A DNA stretch of 64,000 nucleotides from Ridgeia piscesae (GCA_025642075.2 JAODUO010000564.1:397501-461500), one strand, 5' to 3'; positions 32,365 to 45,669 are shown, counted from the first letter of the stretch. Notes: generated by a model not told the origin, from the letters alone. Program-made: numbers and translations.

Positions 32365-35300
32365 AAAACAACCAATAACTATGGTTAGATACAACATTTA
32401 TTTAGGTTAACTAGGGTTTGACATAGACAAAAGTTGGGTAGTTAAAATTTAATGATCGAAAATTTGAGACCAAACTCCGCTAGCGTCTAATGCAGTGTTA
32501 TGGTTATCCGCTAGATGGCGCTAGCTTTTAAAGTAGTGATGTCGCAACATAAGTTTTTACTGTGTTTAACCCTAGTTAGTGGTAGATTTGTCCGCTAGAT
32601 GGCGGTGTCGTCTAATATAGTGTTAGGATTATCCACCAGAAAGGGTTAGCGTCTAGCGTAGTGAGGTCGCAACCGAATATTTTTTCCCAAACCAAATTTT
32701 TTTCTAGATTTGGTTGGAAAGTTACGATGATGACTTAGTAAAATACGAATACTAGTCATGATTATCACCTCAAAACGTAAAGTTATGTTATGGGTGTGGT
32801 CGAAACCACCATTGTCCCGAAGTGCGTGACCGGAAGCGAATATTTTTTACGGGAGTTATGTTTTGCACGTGATAGGAGCCCTATTTTGACAGAAGTAATG
32901 ATATGAATATGGTCTGAAGTGAAAAGGTTCCTCTTTTTATCTCGTTGAGTCGCTAAATTTTACGAAATTACAGCGTGCCCTTTAGTAAAATTCGACTATT
33001 TGTAAAGGTTATGGCCTCGAAACACAAAAGAGTGACCGAAGCCGCCATTTTACAAGAACCCTAATTAGTGGCTGTTTTTTCCACTAGATTGGGCTAGCGT
33101 CTAACGTAGTGTCAGAGTTACCTGGTAGATGGCACCAGTTTTGAAACAAGTGACGTCACAACCCAAGATTTTTCCACATTGTTTTAGATTTGGTTAGGAA
33201 AATGATGTGTGTCTTAAGAAAAACCACTACAGAATGTTATGAAATTACGAAGATGACTAAGAAAAATATGTCAAAGTGACAAGGTCATCGCGGTTAAACG
33301 GTGAAAATTGTGAAATGGTACACCATCTTAGTAAAATGTAAAAACTTGACAAGGTTATAGCTTCGAAACAGAAAACATATTACACGTTACAAGACTAACT
33401 TAGATAAATTTGTGAAAACACCACCTGTCTAACGCAATGAAATAGTGAAACGTTACGAAATGGTACATAGTTGGCACACCGACTTAGTAAAATGTAATAG
33501 TTATCACACCGAAACACTAAAAGTTATGTTATGACTATGATCGAAGGTGTAATTTTGCAAGAAATTGTCTTATGGTCATGATCTGGTCGGCCATTTTTAC
33601 GCAAGTTGTGGTTTGCACATGGTAGGAAGCGTCTGATTATCTTGCTGACTTAGTAAAATACGACAATATGAAAAGCATGTCAGGTCGAAATGAAAGAATA
33701 TTGATATACAATCATGTCATAAACATAAAAAGTTATACGTTTTCCGAAGTGAAAGAACTACAAAAGTTACGAAGTTATATTACTAACTGTCTACTTGCTG
33801 TGTCTGTCAACTTGATGTGTATGTCAACTTGCTGTGTCTGTCAACTTACCGTGTCTGTAAACATACCGCGTCTGTAAACTTGCCTTGTCTGTAAACATAC
33901 CGTGACTGTAAACTTACTGTTTCGTTTTGTAAACCTAACGTGTCTGTAAACTTACTGTTTTGTTTTCTTTTGTAAACATAATGTATCTGTAAACTTACTG
34001 TTTTGCTTTGTTTTGTAAACTTACAGTGTCTGTCAACTTGTCGCCTCTGTAAACCTGCAGTGTCTCTGAAATTGTCTTGTCTGTAAACTCCACGTGTCTG
34101 TAAACATGTCTTGTCTTTAAACTTACCGTGTCTGTAAACTTGTTGTGTTTGTTTGTTTTGTTTTGTTTTGTAAACAACGTGTCTGAAAACTTACATATTT
34201 TTCTCCAGTCTTGTCTGTTTTGTTTTTCAGTTTTGTCCGTGTTAGTTTTTTTCAGGTTTTTTCTTCAGTTTTGTCCGTTTTGTTTCAGTTTTTCTGTTTT
34301 GTTTCACACGCGAACACATTCGGACACACACACGAACACATACGGACACACACGTACATATACGGAAACACGCGGACACACACGGACACTGACACGAACG
34401 CGCACATGCACACGCATGACATATATAAATTCCAAACGTGGAAAACGTGACCTATGTGACCTACCTACTGGACATGAAGTGATACCACCATATGAATAAA
34501 CGTGTCCAGACTTGTTAAACTAGGGACAAACCTCCTCCTCCTCCGCGCCATTGCTCCACTGCTCCACCGCTACTCCGTTCCACCGCTCCACCACTCTTCC
34601 GCTACTCATTTTTATTTTTTGGTAAACTAAGCGTGTCTGTAAACTTACCGTTTTGCTTTGTAAACTTACAGTGTCTGTCAACTTGTCGTGTCTGTAAACT
34701 TGCAGTATCTCTGAAATTGTCGTGTCTGTAAACTTGTCGTGTCTGAAAACTTGTGGAGTCGGTAAACTTGTCGTGTTTGTTTGTTTTGCTTTGCTCTGCT
34801 TTGTCTTATTTTGTAAACATAACATGTCTGTAACTTACTGTTCCGTTTTTTCTCCATTTTTGTCTCTTTTTTTAGATTTGTCCGCTTTGTTACTTTTCTC
34901 CATGTTAAAAGATAGCACGCTTTTTTCTTCAGTTTTGTCCGGTTTTTTCAGTTTTGTCCGTTTTTTCTTCAGTTTTGTCCGTTTGTTGTTCGTTTTTTCA
35001 GTGTTGTCCGTGTTGTTTCGATTCGTTTCATTTTGTAAACTTAACGTGTCTGTATACTCACCGTGTCTGTAAACTTTTCGTGCCTGAAACACGCGAACAC
35101 ATTCGGACACACGCCGAAACACACGAACACATACGGACACACACGGACACCAACACGAACTCGCACATGCACACGCATGCTCACGCACGACATATGTAAG
35201 TTCCGTACGTGGAGAACGTGACCTATGTGATCTACATACTGGACATAACTGACACCACCACATGAATGAACGTGTCCAGACTTGTCTGGGTAGGAACACT

Positions 35301-35620
35301 ACGTCACAGATACAATGTATTACATTGTTTTTATTTACTGCTGGTTGCCTAACAACCTCTAGTTGAACCGGCGAGGGTCTACTTACAGTAGCGGTGCCCT
35401 TGCAAGTCGCACAGTCGACGGTTAATATCTCCTACACCTACACCTGACGCGGTGACTTGTCGTAGCATAGTGTACCAACCACTTGCAATCCTACAACGTC
35501 GTCCACTGATGCACTGTAACTGATGCTGACTCAGCCAGCTTCCCTCGATGAGAACAGACAGCACCCGACTGCAGCAAGCTTCGGTAGATAAACAAGCACC
35601 GTGATGCACCCGCACTGGAC

Positions 35621-35632
35621 ATGGAGGACCTG
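35621..35632 (+). other. recurrent four-codon mini-exon (one of four copies)
   Basis: ATGGAGGACCTG followed directly by a GTATGT donor. Sister copies are 15,713-15,724 (+), 26,854-26,865 (+) and 30,460-30,471 (-). The matching acceptor (CCTTCCCCCCTCCAG) lies about 130 bp downstream. Confidence 0.45.
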
Positions 35633-36060
35633 GTATGTTAGTCGCATACGTGGGACTTAACTACCAGGAGAGCTGGCACACTGCATAGGGCGCTGCGTTA
35701 AGTCCTGTTTGGTATAGTTTCCAAAGTCGCAATAACTTATAACCTTCTACCTTCCCCCCTCCAGTAGCATTAGCGCTCTGTTATATAAGATAGATAGAAA
35801 ACAATAACATTTCGCAAGGTGGCCTAAACGAGGAACATGCAGAACGTGATGATTATTGACCTTGTCGCATGACCTTTACCTTTGACCTTCTCCTCTCCAC
35901 CGCGCGCCACCGCGCGCAACCGCTCCTCCGCTCAACCGCCCTAAAGCGCGCCACATCGCTCCAGCGCGCCAAAAGCGTTCCATCGCTCCTCCACTCCACA
36001 GCTCTACCGCTCCACAGCTCCTCCGCGCCTCCGTAGGTTATGATCTACGCCTGTATACTA

Positions 36061-36284
36061 CTCATATTGTACACATTTAGCCAGACAAATGCCTCTCGTC
36101 CCTGCCTATGCTTTGTGGGTTGTTTGTGTTGATCCAATCATCAAGACCGCGGAATAAAATAAAAGCTGCTTGCTAAACAGCAATTGGATTCATGGGACGC
36201 CAAGCAGTGGCAGGCGAATACATTTATATTAGTTACATCCGTGTATTTGATACGCATTTTTTGAAACATCTGAACAGCCATATG

Positions 36285-36330
<46 letters not shown>
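36061..36330. other. spacer and (TA)n
   Basis: 36,061-36,288 shows no gene. 36,289-36,327 is (TA)n, mirroring the array on the other side of the palindrome. Confidence 0.6.
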
Positions 36331-36331
<1 letters not shown>

Positions 36332-36859
36332 TGGCATTTATCACTGCTTTTGAATTTTGAGGACCCCGCGTTATACACCAGCCCCTTGTCAGTCAAGCCA
36401 ACTGATAAGGTAGCAATTGTACACCATTGCCAGTGGAAATATCTCCAAAATGCAGCACGAGACTCAATTGCCCTTGTCTCTCTTTATATACATACTTATT
36501 GGGGGAATTCCTTACTTGTACAGCCTTTGTCTAGCAAGTCACGCGATAGAACATTCTCCTCTTCAGTCTGTCACGTTATCGAACACAACAACGACATCAA
36601 TTTCTCATAATTCTCGGCGAAAATGAAAACAATTTTGTTTCCTAACGCATATGCACCTATCATTTCATTATGAATTTCAGCTGTTTGTGATATCAACGCT
36701 ATGCAATTCTATGAACTTATAAGAACAGAGTCGATTGCAGTATGCGTAAATAGTGTAATAAAACATGTGAATGTTTAAGAACATACCAAACAACACCGCT
36801 CAGAAATGACTAGCTAAACGACTGATGCAATGAAGGAACAATGATAAAAACTATGTTGA
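36331..36859 (-). repeat. 3'-UTR-like module of iGluR-like copy 3
   Basis: Same module as 28,807-29,060, including CAGTCAAGCCAACTGATAAG and GTACACCATTG. It is followed by AT-rich UTR-like sequence up to the decayed exon. Direct, not inverted, relative to copy 2. Confidence 0.65.
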
Positions 36860-37123
36860 CTAAGGTAACCAAAGTTGGTCTATGAATGTCACTGGCGTTA
36901 GTGCAGCTTCCTGCCACCAAGTACTCTTTAGCGGTTCCAACTCCCCGTTATTCTTCATTGCAGACAAAGCCTTATCCATTCGACTCTTAAAAGGATTGCC
37001 GAAATTACCGACCATCGCAATCTCACTAGGCTCGTGGTTGATGTAGTACTCGACATCCCAATCGTCCAGGCGAAAGGCATATCCACCGCTCGAAGTTTCC
37101 ACCCTGCATCCAAGGGATACCAT
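36860..37123 (-). pseudogene. iGluR-like terminal exon, decayed (copy 3)
   Basis: Retains WDVEYYINHEPSEIAMVGNF, KSRMDKALSAMKNNGELEPL and the WW of the S2 end, but the first conserved Cys is Ser (EPSEIA). A one-base deletion just after WWQ shifts the frame, so the second Cys, the THR-type linker and the hydrophobic tail are found only in another frame. The start of the exon also diverges: an acceptor-like CTCTAG occurs near 37,170 but an in-frame TAA follows. It is a relic, or a copy with sequencing errors. Confidence 0.7.
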
Positions 37124-38223
37124 CAGAATACATTTTTACCTTGAGTCCGTCGTCTTACTAGAGACAGGGAACAAACATACCACGTTACCGCAACATTTGT
37201 GAAAAGGAGCATTCCATGTCAAATCAATCAAGAATTTACATGTCCGTTTTCGATTTTGCTGAAATGTGGTGAGATGGCTTACGATCACGAGTCTATGCTT
37301 CCCATCAGAAGATATGTCAATCTTACCCCTATATTCAGAGTTAGATGTCATCAAACTATGTCCCGTGTAAAGTATTGTTTTTTAAAGTTTTTTAAAGTTT
37401 CTTAAACAATGGCTCAATATAATCGTTATGCAAGTGTTTACAATAATGGTAAGTATTATATATTTTCAATTTCTTTTGAAAGTGCATTTAAGATAATGGT
37501 TTCTTTGTGTACAATTTATTCAAGTGCAAATTTCGGATCTATATTCGAATGCGAATGCCTATTTCTATGACCACAACATAATTCGAATGTTTAATGGTTA
37601 CGTTCAAATACAAATGTTTCTTTGTGTAATGTGTATTGTGGCTAATTTAGAATTGCTCGCATATGTAATATAATTACGTATTTTTTGAGATAAATAAAAA
37701 GAGCCTGTTTACAATATCAACAAATCAGACTAAACACTTCAGAATGATGTGAGTAAACGGGAGTGTAATGTTATATGAAATTGTAACCATACAGTGACAA
37801 TCTCTACAGTACTGGGATGAGGATCAAAAGTTTTAAAACTGAGTATAATATAGTTTTTTTCTCAACATGTGCTAGAGTCAGCCAGGGGAGAGAAAGTGTA
37901 AGACGTAGGAATTTGTTGATAATGTCAAAATATGTAAGACACTGGGCTGTAGTAATCACAACCAGACACATGTTATCATCAAACTAAAATAGGAACGGAA
38001 TAGAAAAATACGCTACAGGAACAAATGCCACAAAGGAAGACATAAGGCCAAGAAAAAAGATAATAAAAATAAAATGGAATAGCACACTAAATATTAAACA
38101 GCAGCAGAATTCTAGAATGTCTTAAAGAGTGAAAATAACTGCATCGTCGATCAATTTGTTCCATTCAAAAACCGAAAGAAGCCATTAGAAAAATTAAATG
38201 TTAGCAAATGATGTGGCAGACAT
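37124..38223. other. AT-rich intron-like sequence
   Basis: 37,136-37,354 (-) is open but matches no receptor segment. The remainder is AT-rich with no gene seen. Confidence 0.5.
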
Positions 38224-38737
38224 ATGGATATACTGGAGGTGAACAAGACAATACCATTGACAAAGATGTCGAACGAGAGTTGGTTAAATGAGACTATACA
38301 GCAGAGTCAACGGTATCCACGTCGTAAACTAAGATTACTCGACTTTCGTACACCCACTGACAGTGCTAAACATGCCTACAATGTAAAACGTACCTTCGTC
38401 CATTTAAGCACCTATTGCGATTCTATACGTCGCTATGCTGAACCGCGTTTATGTTGTTAGAGTTTTCGGACGATGTTCTCGGGAACAAAAGTAATTGCCT
38501 GAATTGAAAGAAGTCGCTCCATCTGTTGCAAACGCGATAGACCTTGATCAGCTACCCGATGTAAAGACCAGTTTCGTTTTCAGATATTTAAAAGAACAAT
38601 GCGCTCTATTCACACAGTGCATATACTGCTATACGAGTATTGGCGATTGCGAAAACGAACCGATTGGGAACTTTTCAATATACAAAACAGTATGTTTGGT
38701 ATCCCTCAACATGTTAAATACTATAAATGCATCATGA
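38224..38737 (+). CDS. two unrecognised short open frames
   Basis: 38,224-38,460 (78 codons, basic, with YPRRKLRLLDFRTPTDSAKH) and 38,495-38,737 (80 codons, with AIDLDQLPDVKTSFVFRYLK and CIYCYTSIGDC). They are in a slightly GC-richer pocket of AT-rich DNA and might be parts of one broken gene, being separated by one stop and a short gap. No domain recognised. Confidence 0.25.
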
Positions 38738-40140
38738 ATATCACATGATGGTATACACATTGTATTTATTGCTTTTTTAAACAACCGTTACTTACAGGTT
38801 AGTTGTTTTCATATTTAATTAACACATGTAACAATGTTCAAAGTGCTTGATGGTGTTTATAGGTTTTGTTTTTGTATTACGTTAGACCACAATTATAGGA
38901 AAAACTATTTCGCGTACAGAGATGACGGAAATGTTTCTGTAATAAACACTTTTATATTCGCTATTTCATAGAGCATTTGAAGTAACCGTAACATAATATG
39001 ACAACTGTACACATAATTGGATAACTTGTAACTTGTAATATTGGTGCACAATACCAATATTACATATTTATGACATGATACGACAAGTGGCAAGCGCTAT
39101 CATTAAATCTTATCGAGGTTCACTGAAAATTAAACATGCAGACACTACATTTAATTAGATTGCTACTCAATTTCCATATTACTGCAGATACAATAATTAT
39201 ATAATGCATTACTGTTTTCTATGATATAATATAACAACTTTATTTAAGATGAGAACAGCAGGTAGTTTGTTCTTTGGGAAACTGGTGTCTATGGTAACTA
39301 TTATTGCCATTACGTGTTTTTGAAAATATTGACAACTTCGAAGTCAGCAGATTACACAGGAAAAAAAATTTCGTTTAAGTGAAAGTTATGCCACATTCTA
39401 AACGCAAATGTAAGTTATGATTTTCTACCGAAATGGTATAGAAAATCAACATCTGTGCGGATTTAGACATTCTCCAGATATCGGTTTCAAAAACGTAACG
39501 TATATTAAGCAAATTTTTGCCCACCTATTACTTCGTTTATATCCCGTAACCTATTTCTTTGCCCTCCACTGAATGCACAAGGTTAACATTACAAAACGTA
39601 GCTAATGGAACTGGTGCACTCAGGGATTTAAACAGGAAGGCGCCATTAACTGCACCCTCCCCTTAGATGGAATCAATTTCGTTCCCTCTCGCTCCCATAT
39701 ACGTATCACAACTTCGACTGTCTCTTTCATTTAACGCCATTTTCTTCGAAAAACAACCACAATGGTCACAAGGGTAAAGTTGTGTACAAATGTTTACAGC
39801 GACCCTGGCGGATAGGTGGTGAATTACGCACTAGTGCAAAATACATGTGGCGCCCCTTGCGGATAAGTCTTAAACAAGTTTGGTCATATTTTTAAAGCAG
39901 ATAATAATTGTCAAAGATCATGCGTCGTCCCCTGGTTTTAGTTGTTTAACAATATCTGCGTATAGGTCATGAACGAATACCCCAAAAATTCGTGTCTTAT
40001 TTTTAGACCAGGTCTAAACATAGTCAAAAGGCGCCACTGGAGGAGATAAACTACACAATTTGCAAAAGGTCTAACATCAATGCCGAAGATCGGCATGTAG
40101 AACAAATCGATCTACCGAGAAATAGTCATAAATGAACATC
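38738..40140. other. AT-rich spacer, then composite-repeat fragments
   Basis: Nothing recognised to about 39,760. From 39,800 the motifs CCTGGCGGATAGGTGG and GTGGCGCCCCTTGCGG, related to the 16.3 and 27.2 kb modules, appear. Confidence 0.5.
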
Positions 40141-40639
40141 GTTGCGCATCCACAATGTCACCAGTTTTTTATCTGTCTAATGCACTGTGCTCTGTTATAA
40201 CAGTGGGCTTATAGTTACTGGAACAGAGCGGAGGAAAGGGTATATACAATAAATTACTGTCTTCCGGAAAAAGGTCTTCCATTCAGGTCATTACGCGTAC
40301 GCAGTATTATATTTTCTAGCTTCCGAGCAATATATGGATAATTATAGGTCACGTTTCTCACTACGTTCTAGACCAAGGGACCTTAAATGATATTCCCCGC
40401 AATCCAACCTGACAAGTCTAAGCACGTATCCAGTTTCGCTGTGTCGACACACATTCAATATTATAAAACAATAATGTAACACACTGTAGCCATCACGTAA
40501 TGATCCAAACTACATAATTCTAGTATCGCCATGGGTTGCTATACTACCTCCAACGAAGCAATACAATGTAACCGCTACGTGGTCAGCCAAACCATTCAAA
40601 TCTACGCACGTTTTCCCGTATGTTGTGTTTATATGTTAC

Positions 40640-40990
40640 ATAACTACTCATTGACGACCATTGTATGTTGCGGTGCGAAAGACTTGAATGCATGAACTAT
40701 AACACTTACTTCGTCGTCAGAATAGGTTTCGATGTGTTCTATGTGGTTGACCTCATTCGACCAGTGTATGGCAGACTGTTAGACGTCAATGCAAAGGATT
40801 TTTCTGTTATGGATAATACCGTACAAACCCACAAGGTGAAAACTTTGATAGGGACATGCGTGTCTCTCTCCATATAGGAAACTCAAATAAAACGCTACAC
40901 TAATTACGTCTCTCATGTAGATGTTCTGCATTAATCTGCGTGCGTGCGTGCGTGCTTTCAGATAAAGCTTCAAACCGGCAACGAAATTTC
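40640..40990 (+). pseudogene. RPA70 C-domain-like gene relic (copy c)
   Basis: Open to 40,877 with CERLECMNYNTYFVVRIG, a small deletion, LLDVNAKDFSVMD and LIGTCVSLSI, then a stop. Beyond a CTTTCAG acceptor near 40,960 the last-exon words QTGNEISTCARSTF follow in the expected frame. Its inverted partner is at 45,670-46,030. Confidence 0.55.
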
Positions 40991-40994
40991 AACC

Positions 40995-41009
40995 TGTGCG
41001 CGTTCTACG

Positions 41010-41096
<87 letters not shown>

Positions 41097-41099
41097 ATA

Positions 41100-41163
<64 letters not shown>
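40995..41163. repeat. (TC)n(TATC)n(TA)n compound microsatellite
   Basis: CT units with two interruptions to about 41,084, four TATC units, then TA to 41,162. Confidence 0.95.
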
Positions 41164-41165
<2 letters not shown>

Positions 41166-41324
41166 TATCATAATAACTATCGTCCACCTGGTTCACATTG
41201 ATCATTTGGTTAATGTATGAACATGAGGTTAGTTCATTCGTTTACCTGGATCACAGCCGGACCGATAGGGTGTGGTAACCGACCTTTGATATGTCTTGAT
41301 TAAATCACTCTCACACATTCGGAA

Positions 41325-41460
41325 ACCTACCACTCGAAAAGATCACGTGGTGCTACAGACAATGATATCCATTGTATTCCATACTCTCTCCCATACACAC
41401 CAAATTAGAAGAATATATCGTGGGTCTTCCCCACTTGTCGTTTTCCGATCCCCAAAATGG
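41325..41460 (+). pseudogene. Polinton ATPase fragment in left arm
   Basis: Reads LEKITWCYRQ, stop, YPLYSILSPIHTK, then GLPHLSFSDPQNG, the same block that starts the ATPase relics at 4,020 and 15,090. Similarity stops after DPQNG. The mirror copy is 45,290-45,430 (-). Confidence 0.6.
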
Positions 41461-42339
41461 AAATGTTGTTGGAAACAAAACATTTACCATTTCAATACCA
41501 CTTCACTCAACTATCAACAAATGCAGAAATAAAATAATGATCGGTCACAACAAAGAAATATACTTACTCGAAGACGTACTAGTACACCGAAAAATCCAAT
41601 ATAGAGAGTCACATCATCATACCCCTCATGTCTATATGTTGGCGCGGCTGAAGACGAACGCGTTGTGATTTCGACTCCTTGGTAAAGCGGATAAAGCCAG
41701 CCCCATCACCGACTAGAGATATGTGTATTCGGTAATCTAGGCTATTGCAATAGTAATAAACAATGGAGCGCTGTATGAAAGTAAATAGGACCTCTGACAT
41801 TCATATCGTGCTATAACTAGTCTCCGTGGTTAGAAACAATAAGCATATTGACTAATGTATCTAGATTGACGGTACTTTCTGAATGTATTATTGTGTTTCA
41901 CTATAATAAATGTACAAACTGAAGTGTCTGTTCTTTCTCATGTTATGACTAGCGTTCACCCTGGTCCCCGCTGTGTGAAGTATGGTCACTCTTATTAGGC
42001 AAATAATTATTAACTGTGTTGGCAACCACCCATATTTTCACGTGACAACTTTCATAGTCTATCATTGTATGGCATAGTTTAACTATTACGCCTTCTATAA
42101 CAAAACATGTTATTTGTACTTATCTTCATTTGACAAAACATAATCACTCATCAAGACCATTGCACACGTTGTCATAATTCTGCTATCTTCTGGTAATGTG
42201 TACACCATTTATGTCATTGCGCGTGCACAATTTATTTTGACAACATAAAACTGTAGTAACGATAGACACCATTTTCGGTATATAGGTCGCATAGGTTACT
42301 TTCTCTATGTAGGAGACTATCACGTCGTTGTGTAACCCA

Positions 42340-43800
42340 TACAGAATAAAATAGGCAAGTTTTTATCACTTGCAAAACAGAACTTCCGCAAAAATGGCGC
42401 CTCCTACAACGGTCATAACATAACGTCAGCGAAAATGCCGCTTCCAAACATAACTTACGTAAAAACGGCGGCTCACACCACCACATGTGTACCACAGGCT
42501 CCGTAAAAATGACGCTTCCTGTCACGTGCAAAGCATAACATCCGTACAAACGCCAGCTTCGACCATATGACTTCATAACATAGCATCTTGTCAACTATTT
42601 GTATTTTACTAAGTTAGTGTGGTAATTTCCTCATATTTAGCGACTCAACGAGACTCGTGTCACGTCTAGAACATAACTTCCTTCAACATGGCGTCTTCGA
42701 CCACTTCCATAACATAATTTCCGGCAAAATGATGGCACCGACCACAGTCATGACATAAACTTTAGCGTTTCGAGGCGATACATTTTTTGAAGTATTCGTA
42801 TCTTACTAAGTCAACATGGTGATTTCCTAACATTTACCTACTGAACGTGATTTGTGAAGTGTTATCACGTTGGCGTGCTAACTTCGTAATATTTACGTTT
42901 TTTACTTCTGAAAACGAATAACATATTATTTTGCATAATTGTAGTAACATCTATATTCTATCGTTTTGGCGTGATACCTTTTTCACACTGTCGTATTTAC
43001 TAACTTTTATTAAGTCAGTGAGGTAATTTCTTAACATTTATATTTTCTCAACGAAAAAAGAGCGGGATGATTTAACAACTATCTGATTATTTTACCTTTT
43101 CGACGCGATAGCCATGACAAATTTCGTATGATGATAAGTTTTACTAAGTCACCAAGGAAATCACCTAAAATTTCACCATCTCAACGAGACGACGTGTAGT
43201 AAATTTTGAGTATACTACTGTATCGCCGCAATAGCTTTGTCATCTTACGTTTTTACTAAATCATCGAGGTACTTTCGTAACTTTCTATGTGAAAACTAAG
43301 GCGTTTTTGTTCATAAAACGACAAACTTGATGCTTTAATCACAGAGCATTCGCCTAACCAAATCTAGAAAAAAATTGGATTGTGACGTCACTATTTTAAA
43401 AGCTGGCTCCATCTAGTGGATATACTAACACAACATTAGATGGTAGCGTCACATAGTGGAACAAAATAATGAGGGTTAGACACACTAAAAAGTTGGAGAT
43501 AAGTAGGATTTGACAAAGACAAAACTTGGGGGTGATGGTGAAATGGCGTTTTCGACCAGTCATAACATAACATTTAGTGTTTCTAGTAGATAGTCATGTC
43601 AAATATTCGTGTTTTTACTAAGTCAGTGTAGTAAATTCCACAAATATACCGACTCAACGATATAGAAAGGAGGATATTTTCATTTTATATCAAATACGTA
43701 TTATAATTTCAGCCAACATGGCGGTTCCTATCACGTGCAAAGCATCACTTCTGGTAAAATGGCGGCTCGTGTCACCAAATGGGTATCATAACTTCCGTCA
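42340..43800. repeat. central spacer of second palindrome, ATGGCGG-rich repeat family
   Basis: Series of direct units such as ACTTCCGTAAAAATGG with CACGTGCAAAGCATAAC and ACTAAGTCAGTGTGGTAA. A CRE is at 43,383-43,390 and a degenerate CTCF-like CCATCTAGTGG near 43,409. No gene. Confidence 0.65.
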
Positions 43801-44506
43801 AAATGACTACACCGACCATGTGTTTCTACGCGGAGAACGTGATCTATGTAACCTACACACCGAACATGGTGGCGGTCGTGATCAACAATTTGACGTTATT
43901 GAAAGACATTGCGCATTCGAAATGACCTAAATCGGTTAGTAGAAAATAGCCAACCTGTGATTACTCATCTTGCAGAATGAACTGTTTTGTCAAATAAATC
44001 AAATACCATGTTTTGTTAAAGAAGACATGTGTTGAAGCACACCTTACAAGGAGAGACTATGAACGTTGTCACGTGACAACATGGATAGTGGCTTGACAAC
44101 AAACATAATAATTATTTGCGTAATTAGAATGACAAACTTCTCTCACAGGGTGAACGCTAGTTATAACAGAAGAAAGCACACGCAATATGGTTTGTACGTT
44201 TATTATTATAAAATACAATACATTTAGAAAGTATCGTCAATGTAGACATGCATCGGTCAATATGCTTATGTTCCTCACCACGGAGGCTAGTTAAAGCATG
44301 ATATGGACGCCGATGTTTTATTTCCTTCCATGCAGCGCTTCAATGTTTGTGACCACTGCAGTAGCCTTGGTTACCGAGGCTCCGTGAGAATGACGACCTC
44401 GGCGTAGGTCGGTCTTATACACATTTCTCTTGTCGGTGATGGGCCTGGCTGGTCCCGCTTTACCAAGGGGACAATATCACAACGTGTTCGTTATTAGCCG
44501 CGTTAA

Positions 44507-44990
44507 ATGATAGAAATGAGGGATATGATGATGTGTATCTCTCTCACTCATTTAGAGTACAAAGGAGAGCAACCAAAACTCAGAAATATTAGTTATGAAA
44601 TGCGTCTAAAAGAATGTGGTTTAACAACACTAGAAACCAGAAGATTGAGAAGAGATCAGATTGAGGTGTTTAAAATATTGAATGGGTATGAAAATATTGA
44701 CAGAAATATTTGTTTCACAGTTACATTAGCAAAGAAGCAGTGTAGACTAGATATTAGAACATTTTCATTTTAACAAAGAACAGTAAACGAATGGAACAAA
44801 TTATCAGCTGATTGTGTAGGTGCTAGTAGTGTTAATATATTTAAAAATAAAATCGACATACACCTAAGACGGGCGGACTATACTTAGATAGATAGGTTGG
44901 ACTCTCGATAAGCCGAATGGCTTCCTAGTCCACCTGCCATCTAGAGTTGAATCTCTAGGTGGCAATCTTGTTAAATATAAATCTTGTTAA
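44507..44990 (+). pseudogene. CR1-like LINE, 3' fragment
   Basis: C-terminal end of a CR1/Jockey-group ORF2: KLRNISYEMRLKECGLTTLE and RRDQIEVFKILNGYENID in the open frame 44,507-44,773. A stop is followed in the same frame by QRTVNEWNKLSADCVGAS and NIFKNKIDIHLRRADYT. The 3' end has AATCTTGTTAAAT repeated twice before the CT array. The palindrome arm resumes on either side, so the element inserted after the palindrome formed. Confidence 0.8.
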
Positions 44991-45070
44991 ATCTCTCTCT
45001 CTCTCCCTCTCTCCCTCTCTCCCTCTCTCCCTCTCTCCCTCTCTCCCTCTCTCCCTCTCTCCCTCCCTCC

Positions 45071-45104
<34 letters not shown>

Positions 45105-45105
45105 T
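44991..45105. repeat. (CTCTCC)n(CT)n(TA)n microsatellite
   Basis: Begins at the LINE tail and may have grown from it. Confidence 0.95.
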
Positions 45106-45669
45106 GGATACGAGGGTGTAGTAGTACGTCTCCGAGTACGTATATTTCTTTGTTGGGAATCGAATATTATTTTATTGATAGGACATTATTTTCCTTGTTG
45201 GGGGAAGACCGTTATTCTATTTCTGCATTTCTTGGTAGTTGAGTGAAGTGGTGGTGGTATTGAAATGATAAATATTTTGTTTCTAAAATGATATATTCTA
45301 TGAACACCAAGTTACAATTTTTTGATCGAAAGACACGTGGAGAAGAGCATCGCTACATTCTAAATCTGGGTATATGACACAGAGGGTGCCAAACAATGGA
45401 TTTCATACTCCAGAAATCCACGTGATCATTTCGGGTGGTAAGTTTTGCGAGTATATGAGAGTGACGTAATAACAACAAAACAAAGGTCGGTTACAACAAA
45501 CTGTCGGTCCGGCGACGATACAGGTAAACGGGTGAACTAACTTCGTGTACATACTTCATCCACATGGCCAATGGGTTCAGGGTGGACGGTACTTATACTG
45601 AGTTAGACAGAGATACCGGGGGGGGGGGGAGGAGAAGCAGAGAGAGAAAAAAAACCTTGAGACAGCGGA

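Larger units (their letters stand above)
30010..36060. repeat. ~6-kb palindrome (arms ~3 kb)
   Basis: Reading from both ends inwards, matching reverse complements are: GC-rich GGAGCGGTGG-type block 30,040-30,165 with 35,885-36,040; AGGTAGAAGGTTATAAGTTA (30,341-30,360) with 35,731-35,750; mini-exon region 30,380-30,660 with 35,390-35,700; Chi-like GTTTACAGACACG minisatellite 30,670-31,250 with 34,620-35,080; 31,255-31,510 with 34,300-34,610; minisatellite 31,520-31,930 with 33,790-34,190; and 31,940-32,300 with 33,450-33,790. The centre is near 32.9 kb. Arms differ by many substitutions and indels, so this is not an assembly mirror. Confidence 0.8.
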
